Assembly: GCA_001793235.1 (NCBI GenBank)
Contig: MGHM01000004.1
Location: 1-34,466, forward strand
Source: Candidatus Woesebacteria bacterium RIFCSPLOWO2_01_FULL_44_24b
Lineage (GTDB): Bacteria > Patescibacteriota > Microgenomatia > UBA8517
Direction of reading: 5' to 3'
Length of the DNA: 34,466 nt
Below the pieces are notes generated by a model. That model did not search any database and had not been told where the DNA came from. It saw nothing but the letters and a program-made list of their open reading frames with translations. The position numbers were made by a program, and so were the translations under genes. Below, in pieces: positions 17,338 through 24,730 of the stretch. Positions within the stretch are counted from its first letter, which is position 1. Each line of letters opens with the position of its first letter.

Positions 17338-18573
17338 ATGGACTTTAACCCCTCCGCACCGACGGTGATGCATATAGACATCAATTCCTGCTTTGCCACA
17401 ATTGAGCAGCAGGCCAATCCTCTCTTGCGCGGGCTTCCCATTGCAGTTGTGGCCTATGACTCACCGCGAGGGGTGATTCTGGCCGCCTCGATAGAAGCCA
17501 AGAGGTTTGGAGTCAAAACCGGCATGCGGCTTATGGACGGCAGGCAATTGGTGCCGGAGCTCACAGTAGTTCTTCCGGATCCGGATAAGTACCGCTTTGT
17601 CCACAAGAAATTGAATAAACTTTTGAGCAAGTTTTGTAGCGAAATATATCCAAAGTCCATAGATGAGTTTGTCTTAGACTTTCAAAGTCATCGCGTAGAA
17701 AGTCTGCCTGCGCAGGCAGGTAGCATGCAGCATGTAGCACGGGATATAAAGCGAAGAATTGAAGAAGAAATCGGAGAGTGGATTACAGTATCGATAGGGA
17801 TTTCTACAAACAGACAATTGGCCAAAGTGGCAGCTGGGATGGTTAAGCCCGACGGCTTAGTTGAGATCAATGGGAGCAATTTCAGGCAGGTTTACAAGAG
17901 TTTGAAGCTTACAGATATGCATGGTATTAACACAAGGTACGCGGTGCGGCTGAACGCCGTGGGAATTCACACGGTGCCCGAGTTTTACGAAAGTACTCTT
18001 TCGAATATCGAAGCTGCCTTTAGGTCAGTAAATGCTTTTTACTGGTATTTGCGTCTTCGAGGTTATGAAGTTGATGGCATTGAGTTTGGAAGGAAATCTT
18101 TTGGGAATTCTTATTCAATTCCTCAAAACCTGAGTTTAGTGCGGGAGCTATCCCCTATTTTGGCTAAGCTGGTCAACAAAACCGCGACACGGCTTCGTAA
18201 GGCCAAGTATGCGGCGTACGGCGTTCATGTTGCCGTCTCGTTTAAAGGTGGAGGTTTCTGGCACCATGGCGAGCGGCTCCCCCAACCGGTTTTTTACACG
18301 AGCGATATTTTTAAGGCAGCCTATGCTGTTTTGAAAAGAGTGAGAATTAACCGTCCGGTTCATACGCTCTCGGTTTCTTGCTACGATTTGGTTGAGAAAC
18401 CGCCTTTACAGCTTTCGATGTTTGAGAATGAAGAGAAAAGGCAGTTTTTGGCTCAAGCTATGGACCGGGTCAATAATCGTTTTGGTAGTTTTGTCTTAAT
18501 GACCGGCAATATGCTTGCTGCAAAGGACGCCGTGAAGGATAGGATTGCTTTTGGTCAGGGAGGAATTAGTTAG
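17338..18573 (+). CDS. dinB: DNA polymerase IV (Y family) with in-frame palindrome
   Basis: 411 aa; MHIDINSCFATIEQQANPLLRGLPIAVV, SIDEFVLDF, SIGISTNRQLAKVAAGMVKPDG. Confidence 0.93.
   Translation: MDFNPSAPTVMHIDINSCFATIEQQANPLLRGLPIAVVAYDSPRGVILAASIEAKRFGVKTGMRLMDGRQLVPELTVVLPDPDKYRFVHKKLNKLLSKFCSEIYPKSIDEFVLDFQSHRVESLPAQAGSMQHVARDIKRRIEEEIGEWITVSIGISTNRQLAKVAAGMVKPDGLVEINGSNFRQVYKSLKLTDMHGINTRYAVRLNAVGIHTVPEFYESTLSNIEAAFRSVNAFYWYLRLRGYEVDGIEFGRKSFGNSYSIPQNLSLVRELSPILAKLVNKTATRLRKAKYAAYGVHVAVSFKGGGFWHHGERLPQPVFYTSDIFKAAYAVLKRVRINRPVHTLSVSCYDLVEKPPLQLSMFENEEKRQFLAQAMDRVNNRFGSFVLMTGNMLAAKDAVKDRIAFGQGGIS
17704..17719. repeat. 16-bp perfect palindrome CTGCCTGCGCAGGCAG inside dinB
   Basis: Encodes LPAQAG in frame. 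Confidence 0.7.
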
Positions 18574-19054
18574 CTATAGTAATTAGATCTCCAACTTTTA
18601 TATTGTTTTTTTTCGTGAAACCCGCGTTTACTTCAAGGACGGAGTCCACTTCCTGATTTGAAGGGTACATTTTAAGGTTTTGTTCGGCTACCCCCGGCTC
18701 GTGAGGAATTTTTTCATCAATTTGGACGACTACCCCGTCGGCAATCCAGATGATATCCAGGGGAAACCTCATTCCTTTCATCCAAAAAACGGCTGGCCGT
18801 TTGGTGCCGTAGTCAAAGAGCATACCTTCGTTTTCGGGCAGGCTGTCCCGCTCGCCAAGCCCGAGCCTCATTGCCTCCGTTGAGTCGGCAAGCTCGACCA
18901 TAATTTTTGTTTCCGCAATTGCTAAAGTGAGCTTGAGGGTTGGAGTTGACATTAAAGACAAAAGCTTTGAGTCATTTTGGCGTGGAAGAAAAAGAAAGGC
19001 AAGTGCGGCCAAAAAAAAAGCGATTAAAATCACTGGCAGGAATTTTTTTGTCAT
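18566..19054 (-). CDS. DUF192 family protein, N-terminal TM/signal
   Basis: 162 aa; LADSTEAMRLGLGERDSLPENEGMLFDYGTKRPAVFWMKGMRFPLDIIWIADGVVV. Confidence 0.88.
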   Translation of the reverse strand: MTKKFLPVILIAFFLAALAFLFLPRQNDSKLLSLMSTPTLKLTLAIAETKIMVELADSTEAMRLGLGERDSLPENEGMLFDYGTKRPAVFWMKGMRFPLDIIWIADGVVVQIDEKIPHEPGVAEQNLKMYPSNQEVDSVLEVNAGFTKKNNIKVGDLITIAN

Positions 19055-19236
19055 CTGTTGGTCCCCAACACCTGAACGGGGTTAGCGCTATTTGCGGCTT
19101 TTTGGGTTTGGTATGAGGAGAAAGATAAAAATAGAAGTAGGACTAAAATAAACACCACTCCTGGGAGCATAAAAAGCACAAGCCTTAAGTGTGCGCGCCA
19201 GCCCTCTTTGTATATGTGTATATGTTCGCTACTCAC
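19051..19236 (-). CDS. Small membrane protein
   Basis: 61 aa; one TM; GTG start 6 nt after TAGAAT; 4-bp overlap with next gene. Confidence 0.55.
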   Translation of the reverse strand: MSSEHIHIYKEGWRAHLRLVLFMLPGVVFILVLLLFLSFSSYQTQKAANSANPVQVLGTNR

Positions 19237-19277
19237 ACTTTTATTCTAGCGCATTTTGGGAGATTTGGTAACTGGTG

Positions 19278-19362
19278 TGCCGGGGACAGGACTCGAACCT
19301 GCATCCCGCTAAGCGGGACATGGTCCTAAACCATGCGCGTCTACCAATTCCGCCACCCCGGC
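19278..19362 (-). tRNA. tRNA-Leu(TAG)
   Basis: Class II tRNA with variable arm TCCCGCTTAGCGGGA; loop TTTAGGA. Confidence 0.95.
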
Positions 19363-19413
19363 GAGTAACGTATTATAACACTGAAAGTGTTTCAAGCTCT
19401 GCTTATACCAAAA
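19353..19413 (-). repeat. 61-bp inverted repeat, copy 1 (promoter + 5' end of tRNA-Leu(TAG))
   Basis: Reverse complement identical to 22768-22828; contains extended -10 TGTTATAAT. Confidence 0.95.
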
Positions 19414-19482
19414 GTGTTTTTGACACAGTTTGTTATATTGTTATTTGGAGTTTGATGAACTAAAATTCCGTAATTAAACCAA

Positions 19483-19564
19483 CAAAAAACTCCGATTTGC
19501 ATCGGAGTCTTTTGAGTCTAAATTCCAACGCTCCTCACGCGATGCGTGATTTGCCTTGAAACGT
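19483..19564 (-). ncRNA. Candidate small RNA (~80 nt)
   Basis: Minus-strand TTGACT(19599-19594)-N17-TATATT(19576-19571); hairpin CACGC-ATC-GCGTG; terminator ACTCCGAT-GCAA-ATCGGAGT+T run; no CDS between. Confidence 0.5.
19484..19508 (-). terminator. Rho-independent terminator
   Basis: 8-bp stem, GCAA tetraloop (minus), U5+ tract. Confidence 0.75.
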
Positions 19565-19570
19565 GGTGCT

Positions 19571-19599
19571 AATATAGCATATAACTACAGGCTAGTCAA
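19571..19599 (-). promoter_or_regulatory. Sigma70-type promoter TTGACT-N17-TATATT
   Basis: Exact 17-nt spacing, immediately after stop of the upstream CDS. Confidence 0.7.
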
Positions 19600-19605
19600 G
19601 TTAAT

Positions 19606-20361
19606 TTACTTCTTTTTAGCCAGAATAAAAATTGAAGGCCCGAAATTAAATTTTGCCAGTGGCTTTTGAATTAGCTCTTCCAAGCGTGTTAAATACTTCA
19701 GAGAGAAAATTTTTTTTACAGAGGAGTTTCTTATATTTGAAACCGAACGCTTGTCAATTATTTTAAATCCGTTATCGCGAAGTGTGGCTTCAACAATGTC
19801 AGGATGGTGATTAAGAAATAAAATAGAGCGTTTCTTGATGTTACCTGTGCTTCGCTTATCTTGTGGGAAAATATCGATAGGAAAAGTAAAATTGCCGCTC
19901 AGAAGATTTTTAAGAATTGCTTTGCCGTGAAGCTTATTTGCAAACTCGAGTATCAGGTAGCCGCCGTGAGGCAGATATCTGGAGGCAGTTTTGATGGCAA
20001 GTTCAGGATCTTTAATGTGGTGCATCACTCGCACCAGGACCACTACGTCAAATTTTTTGGTGAGTTTAGCGGGTAGATTTTTAAGTGTTGAGCGAACAAA
20101 AGTGACCTTCTTTGCTTCGCCGTTTAAGTATGTTTTGGCTTTTTGTAAAATCCCTAGTGAAGGGTCGACCAAGGTAGCTTCCGAGCAGTACTTGTTATAA
20201 ACTTTCGCGAGTCTGCCGTAACCCGCACCAATTTCTAGTATTTTTTTATTCCCGCCCAAGCGTTTGAAGAAATCTTTTAGTACAATTACTTCGCTTTGGT
20301 GCTCATACGCGCGTTTTTCCCAATACCGTGGATAATCATAGTCGTCATACGCGGCAGCCAT
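19606..20361 (-). CDS. Class I SAM-dependent methyltransferase
   Basis: 251 aa; KKILEIGAGYGRLAKVYNKYCSEATLVDPS, VVVLVRVMHHIKDPELAI. Confidence 0.88.
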   Translation of the reverse strand: MAAAYDDYDYPRYWEKRAYEHQSEVIVLKDFFKRLGGNKKILEIGAGYGRLAKVYNKYCSEATLVDPSLGILQKAKTYLNGEAKKVTFVRSTLKNLPAKLTKKFDVVVLVRVMHHIKDPELAIKTASRYLPHGGYLILEFANKLHGKAILKNLLSGNFTFPIDIFPQDKRSTGNIKKRSILFLNHHPDIVEATLRDNGFKIIDKRSVSNIRNSSVKKIFSLKYLTRLEELIQKPLAKFNFGPSIFILAKKK

Positions 20362-20967
20362 TTAACGCATTTCCTCCATAAAAAGCCGCACCCCATAGGC
20401 CCAAGAGCCGTCTGAAAGTGGCGTATACTTTTGCATTATGTTTTCAGGGATCAAAAGCCCTTTATTTATGTATTCTCTTTTAAGGCCCTCGGTAACTATC
20501 TTAATGCCTTCTTCGTAGGACTCAAAGCCCAAAGTTCCCTGACTGTGGATTCCCCAGCCCCAGCAGTTGGATGTCCCCTCCGGGATAACTTTACAGAGAT
20601 TACTTTCCTGCTGAGCAATGGCTGTGGTGAGCCTGAAGTCCATTTCGTATTTGTCTGCCATGGCCACGATGTAGTCAGCATATGGCATCAACGGGGAATC
20701 ATATCTTGTGAGGTATTTTCGTAGTATCTCGGCGCGGGCGTCTGAGCTTCCTACTTGAGCGTCAATAGTCGCGAGTTCTCCGGGTAAAGCAGCAAAAATA
20801 TTGGCGCCTGCCTTTGTCTCAGCAGCAAGGACCTGAGGTTGGGGCTGGGTCTTAGCTGTCGCTAAAAAAAGGGAAAAAATGCTTACAGTTAAAGCAATTG
20901 GGGTGAACAAGATAAAAATAGCCAAAAGCGTAATACTTTTGGTAAAAGAGTAATGAAACCCATTCAT
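20362..20967 (-). CDS. Secreted/anchored glucosaminidase- or lysozyme-like protein
   Basis: 201 aa; N-term TM; FRLTTAIAQQESNLCKVIPEGTSNCWGWGIHSQGTLGFESYEEGI; stop abuts ATG of methyltransferase (TAAATG). Confidence 0.65.
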   Translation of the reverse strand: MNGFHYSFTKSITLLAIFILFTPIALTVSIFSLFLATAKTQPQPQVLAAETKAGANIFAALPGELATIDAQVGSSDARAEILRKYLTRYDSPLMPYADYIVAMADKYEMDFRLTTAIAQQESNLCKVIPEGTSNCWGWGIHSQGTLGFESYEEGIKIVTEGLKREYINKGLLIPENIMQKYTPLSDGSWAYGVRLFMEEMR

Positions 20968-21027
20968 CTTCTAAAGGATGACACAGATGGGCTTTAGAGT
21001 CAATTTGTAGTAAAATACAGGAGTTCT

Positions 21028-21048
21028 GGCCCAGTAGCTCAACGGATA
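21028..21048 (+). repeat. Duplicated 5' fragment of tRNA-Arg(TCT)
   Basis: GGCCCAGTAGCTCAACGGATA identical to 21084-21104. Confidence 0.9.
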
Positions 21049-21083
21049 AGCAAAGCTTGTCCCTTGGCAACTGTACCGAGTAC

Positions 21084-21156
21084 GGCCCAGTAGCTCAACG
21101 GATAGAGCAATTCCCTTCTAAGGAAGAGGTTGCAGGTTCGATTCCTGCCTGGGTCA
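21084..21156 (+). tRNA. tRNA-Arg(TCT)
   Basis: GGCCCAG...CTGGGTCA; loop CTTCTAA. Confidence 0.93.
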
Positions 21157-21195
21157 CTAAGGCTTGCCCCGTGACGAGCGGAGCGAGTTTTACGG

Positions 21196-21267
21196 GGTCC
21201 CGTAGCTCAATGGTAGAGCAGCGCCCTCTTAAGGCGATGGTTGGAGGTTCGAGCCCTCCCGGGATCA
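21196..21267 (+). tRNA. tRNA-Lys(CTT)
   Basis: GGTCCCG...CGGGATCA; loop CTCTTAA. Confidence 0.92.
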
Positions 21268-22308
21268 CAAACCTAGAAATATTTTCATTTTTTCCACTTC
21301 TTTTGCCAATTCTTTCTCAAATACTTTACTTTTTGGCCGGCCTTTTGCAAATCCAAGCTCAATATCCAATTTTTTATTTACTACCTTTATATTCGCCCAG
21401 CCGATAATATCTTCGTTCCAAAGCAATGGCATTGCGTAGTAGCCTCTTATTCGTTTGTGCTTTGGCGTATAAGCTTCAAAGCGGTACTGCCAGCCCCAGA
21501 GGTGTTCGAAGCGGTTTCTGTCCCAAACCATAGGATCAAATGGAGCCAAAAACGCTACATTCGGTTTTCCAGCTTCAAATTTTTTATATGGCTCCAGAAT
21601 GTAAGTAACCCCATCTATTTTTTCTCGTGTTAAAACACCGTCTTTAACCAGCTTATTGAACTCTTTTTTAGTGTCGCCTAGAAGTCTTTTTGTAAAGTGC
21701 AGCGCTTCGGTCAACTTTTTTTCAGTCACCGGGTTAAGAATGTTGACTATGGAGAGAATAATCTCTTTTTTACGCTCAGATTGAGTTTTTGGATTAGCAT
21801 ATTGTTTTCTGACTTCGTAAATTTTATTGCCATTTTCTCGCCTTAAAACACGAACCAGTCCATAATAGTTAAGAATATCGAGTGAGTGTTTCGCGGCTCG
21901 CGAACTCCCGCCCCACCAGTTTTTAACAGACTCACGCCCAAGTACTTTTTCCAGATCTTTAGAATTTGCCAGTTTGAGTTTATCAACCGCGTCTAATACT
22001 ATTTTATCGAATTTTGATAGCCTGCCTACTTTCTTTGGCAGCAGTAAATCACTTAGGTTTTTGGTAAGAAAACCATATGCGTAAAGATAATCCTCTTCTA
22101 AACCAAGTGATGCTATGTTTTTGCCTAAATCGTTAACTTTATAATTATTAACTCTGTGTCGGAGTATGAGGTCTTGAGCCCTGGCTGGCGCGCGAATCGG
22201 GTCCGCTTGCACAAACTGAAGTCTGTTTAGTGTTTCCTTTAAGGTTGCTGGTTGAAAGAAAGTTTGGGCGAGGGCAAGTGCACGAAGTTTTGTGATGTTA
22301 AGGGGCAT
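21265..22308 (-). CDS. Winged-helix DNA-binding / YcaQ (AlkX)-like DNA glycosylase family
   Basis: 347 aa; LNRLQFVQADPIRAPARAQDLILRHRV (QxD), FLAPFDPMVWDRNR. Confidence 0.85.
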   Translation of the reverse strand: MPLNITKLRALALAQTFFQPATLKETLNRLQFVQADPIRAPARAQDLILRHRVNNYKVNDLGKNIASLGLEEDYLYAYGFLTKNLSDLLLPKKVGRLSKFDKIVLDAVDKLKLANSKDLEKVLGRESVKNWWGGSSRAAKHSLDILNYYGLVRVLRRENGNKIYEVRKQYANPKTQSERKKEIILSIVNILNPVTEKKLTEALHFTKRLLGDTKKEFNKLVKDGVLTREKIDGVTYILEPYKKFEAGKPNVAFLAPFDPMVWDRNRFEHLWGWQYRFEAYTPKHKRIRGYYAMPLLWNEDIIGWANIKVVNKKLDIELGFAKGRPKSKVFEKELAKEVEKMKIFLGL

Positions 22309-22312
22309 TTTG

Positions 22313-22384
22313 AGCGGGAGACGGGATTCGAACCCGCGACCTCTTCCTTGGCAAGGAAGCGTACTACCACTGTACTACTCCCGC
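22313..22384 (-). tRNA. tRNA-Gly(GCC)
   Basis: GCGGGAG...CTCCCGCT; loop TTGCCAA. Confidence 0.95.
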
Positions 22385-22388
22385 CTAC

Positions 22389-22453
22389 GCACTTCGTGCT
22401 TTGGCGGGCAGGCCCGCTTGGGCTGTGCCGGCCGAAGCCTTGGCGAAGGCTGG
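22389..22453. repeat. Palindrome cluster between tRNA-Gly and tRNA-Phe
   Basis: GCACTTCGTGC, GCGGGCAGGCCCGC, CCGAAGCCTTGGCGAAGGCTGG in succession. Confidence 0.6.
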
Positions 22454-22526
22454 TGCTGAGAGCAGGAGTCGAACCCGCATCTGACCTTCTTCAGAGGCCC
22501 GCCGTGACCACCTTGGCTATCTCAGC
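22454..22526 (-). tRNA. tRNA-Phe(GAA), CCA encoded
   Basis: GCTGAGA...TCTCAGCA followed by CCA; loop CTGAAGA; atypical 3-bp D stem and G37. Confidence 0.82.
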
Positions 22527-22679
22527 TTGTACTCAAGACGAGACAACGTTCTGCGTTAGCAGGTTGTTATCCCGGCATGCGAATCTATTATACCAAATAT
22601 AATCCGCTAATCACGTATTATATCGCTTTGAGCAGGTTTAGCTTCGCTAAAGAAATGCAATGCGGTATAATACGGCTAC

Positions 22680-22764
22680 GCTGGAGTGTTGAAACTGGCA
22701 GACAAGCACCGTTCAGAACGGTGTGCTCGTTACGAGCGTGGAGGTTCGAATCCTCTCTCCAGCA
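22680..22764 (+). tRNA. tRNA-Leu(CAG)
   Basis: GCTGGAG...CTCCAGCA; loop TTCAGAA; variable arm; TATAAT at 22666-22671. Confidence 0.93.
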
Positions 22765-22767
22765 CAT

Positions 22768-22828
22768 TTTTGGTATAAGCAGAGCTTGAAACACTTTCAG
22801 TGTTATAATACGTTACTCGCCGGGGTGG
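22768..22828 (+). repeat. 61-bp inverted repeat, copy 2 (promoter + 5' end of tRNA-Leu(GAG))
   Basis: Reverse complement identical to 19353-19413. Confidence 0.95.
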
Positions 22829-22901
22829 TGAAATTTGGTATACACGTACGCTTGAGGTGCGTATGCCGTAAGGCGTGCAGGTTCAAGTCCTGTCCCCGGC
22901 A
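22819..22901 (+). tRNA. tRNA-Leu(GAG), CCA encoded
   Basis: GCCGGGG...CCCCGGCA+CCA; loop TTGAGGT. Confidence 0.93.
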
Positions 22902-22910
22902 CCAGATTTT

Positions 22911-22984
22911 GGACGTGTAGCTCAGTCGGTTAGAGCACTGCGTTTACATCGCAGGTGTCGGGGGTTCGAGTCCCTCCACGTCCA
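22911..22984 (+). tRNA. tRNA-Val(TAC)
   Basis: GGACGTG...CACGTCCA; loop TTTACAT. Confidence 0.95.
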
Positions 22985-22986
22985 CA

Positions 22987-23817
22987 CTAGCGACCACCAA
23001 AATTTGAAGCCAAATAAATTATTACTCCAATAACCAACAGATAGCCCAGAGCCGCAACCGTCACATACTTAAGCTTCCTGTTTTTGGATAAATCCGGTTT
23101 AAGATCCGGCTTTTGAGCTTTGAGAGACTTATAAAGCAAATAGCCGTAAATTAATGAAAGCGGCGTAATTATAAAACTAATGACGGTTGAGTAAATTGAA
23201 CTTAATCCTTCATAGCTCGTATCTTTCAGTAAAAGTGAAGGCAGAGATGAAACGACTGCAGTAAGAATTCCAAACAGAAACCAGCGAGTAAATACTTTAA
23301 CAATAAAACCTTTGATGTAATCGCGGCTCACCAAAAGCGCGTTCATCCCCCGCTTATTCTCATCAATCAATACAAACATGCCAAACCAAAACCAGATTGA
23401 AAGGATAAACCCGGGAATGAGAAAGAGCATGTAGCCACCGACTACGAGAAACATTGAAACAAGTGAAAGCCCCAAATAAGGCAAAATTAAGGGCTTTGCA
23501 AGCTCAAGTAGGTTTTTTATTGAGCTTACAGTTTTGCCATCAAGAAGGGTCTTGACTGCAAGCATTATAGCAATCTGAAACCAAAGCTGCGTCGCGATAA
23601 TTGCCAGTACAGAAATGACGCCTATCACAATTAGGATTAACGAGAACCCGGTAAAGGAGAAAACGGCCAAGGCCACCGCCCCCACGAGTACAAAGACCAA
23701 TAAAAAGGCGAGGCTTAGAAGGATGAGCTTGAAAAAGAGCTTAAAATTTTGCGCATAAACTTCCCAGGATTCTTTCAGTAAATCTATAAAACCCGGAAAT
23801 TTATGGACTTCCTCCAT
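22987..23817 (-). CDS. Multi-pass membrane protein (glycerophosphoryl diester phosphodiesterase membrane-domain-like)
   Basis: 276 aa with several TM segments; IDLLKESWEVYAQNFKLFFKLILLSLAFLLVFVL. Confidence 0.65.
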   Translation of the reverse strand: MEEVHKFPGFIDLLKESWEVYAQNFKLFFKLILLSLAFLLVFVLVGAVALAVFSFTGFSLILIVIGVISVLAIIATQLWFQIAIMLAVKTLLDGKTVSSIKNLLELAKPLILPYLGLSLVSMFLVVGGYMLFLIPGFILSIWFWFGMFVLIDENKRGMNALLVSRDYIKGFIVKVFTRWFLFGILTAVVSSLPSLLLKDTSYEGLSSIYSTVISFIITPLSLIYGYLLYKSLKAQKPDLKPDLSKNRKLKYVTVAALGYLLVIGVIIYLASNFGGR

Positions 23818-23842
23818 ATGTTTTCAGTATACACCAACTGAC

Positions 23843-23871
23843 TTGACATATGAATGTGATATGAGTAACAT
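23843..23871 (+). promoter_or_regulatory. Promoter TTGACA-N17-TAACAT, 6 nt from ATG
   Basis: TTGACA 23843-23848, TAACAT 23866-23871, ATG 23878. Confidence 0.7.
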
Positions 23872-23877
23872 GGGGCT

Positions 23878-24186
23878 ATGGCATTGGACTTAACAAGCAG
23901 GCTCAGAAAAATTCTTGGTATGGGTGAGGAGATGGAGCAGGAGGGGGACGAGTACCAAGTACCCCAAGTTGATGTGCCGATTCAGCTCCGGACATCTGTA
24001 GAATCGAGGAGAGTAACTCCTATGGCAGCACCTCCTGGACGCGAGGCTAGATTGGGAGATAGATCCAAGGTTGTTGATAACATAGAGCAAAGGCCAGAAG
24101 GTGGTTTGACCGGTAACCAGCCTTGGGGAAAGGGAGCAACAGGAAGAGAAGTAGACCCGGTTACAGGCCGCAGTGGAGTTAAATAA
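23878..24186 (+). CDS. Hypothetical low-complexity/disordered protein, 102 aa
   Basis: Perfectly spaced promoter upstream; Gly/Arg/Pro-rich C-term. Confidence 0.55.
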   Translation: MALDLTSRLRKILGMGEEMEQEGDEYQVPQVDVPIQLRTSVESRRVTPMAAPPGREARLGDRSKVVDNIEQRPEGGLTGNQPWGKGATGREVDPVTGRSGVK

Positions 24187-24208
24187 ATCTCACCTTCATC
24201 CATTCAAT

Positions 24209-24730
24209 ATGGAAAAACCACAACATCCTTATCTTCGCAGGCTTCAGGATGCACAAGACAGACGGAGCCGGAGTACAATTTTCAAGAAGGAGTCTGTGGC
24301 AGTTGTTGCTGGCCATAAACCTCTAATCCTGAGGGATATTCTAGATAGAGTTCGAGAGGAGCACGCAGGCGATGACCGTATTTCAGACTTTGAGTTGCAC
24401 GAACTATATGTTAACTTTTTAGAAAATTTACACAACTTAAAGACGGGAATAAAAGACCCCAACAAGAATTTTAATTTATTGATGAAAAATATATTTTTTA
24501 TTGACGAAGAACGACGAGTAGGAGAATTTGACCCTGAAATAGCCCAAGTATTTCTTGATACTGTTCATGAGAAGGGCAAAACGGAAGTAATTCAAGAAAT
24601 GCACGATAGCGCTATGATTTCAAGAGATTTTCAAAATCACATGACCCAAAAATATGATGCACATGCCCCGCAAAGCAGAGAATATATTAAAGCTATGGTT
24701 TGGCTTGGGGAAAGAATCAAAGAAACTTAA
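24209..24730 (+). CDS. Hypothetical protein (start at MEKPQHPYLRR; ORF track start 24173)
   Basis: 173 aa charged helical protein following the 102-aa ORF. Confidence 0.6.
   Translation: MEKPQHPYLRRLQDAQDRRSRSTIFKKESVAVVAGHKPLILRDILDRVREEHAGDDRISDFELHELYVNFLENLHNLKTGIKDPNKNFNLLMKNIFFIDEERRVGEFDPEIAQVFLDTVHEKGKTEVIQEMHDSAMISRDFQNHMTQKYDAHAPQSREYIKAMVWLGERIKET

Noticed and set aside
17338-18573. dinB as pseudogene because of the palindrome
   Set aside because: Frame is intact and catalytic SIDEF and other motifs are preserved
19483-19564. Candidate RNA as SRP (4.5S) RNA
   Set aside because: No conserved SRP domain IV bulge/GGAA motif recognised
21057-21407. Plus ORF 21057-21407 and plus ORFs 22252-22920
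   Set aside because: They cross tRNA genes or are antisense to the YcaQ-like gene; typical tRNA-derived spurious ORFs
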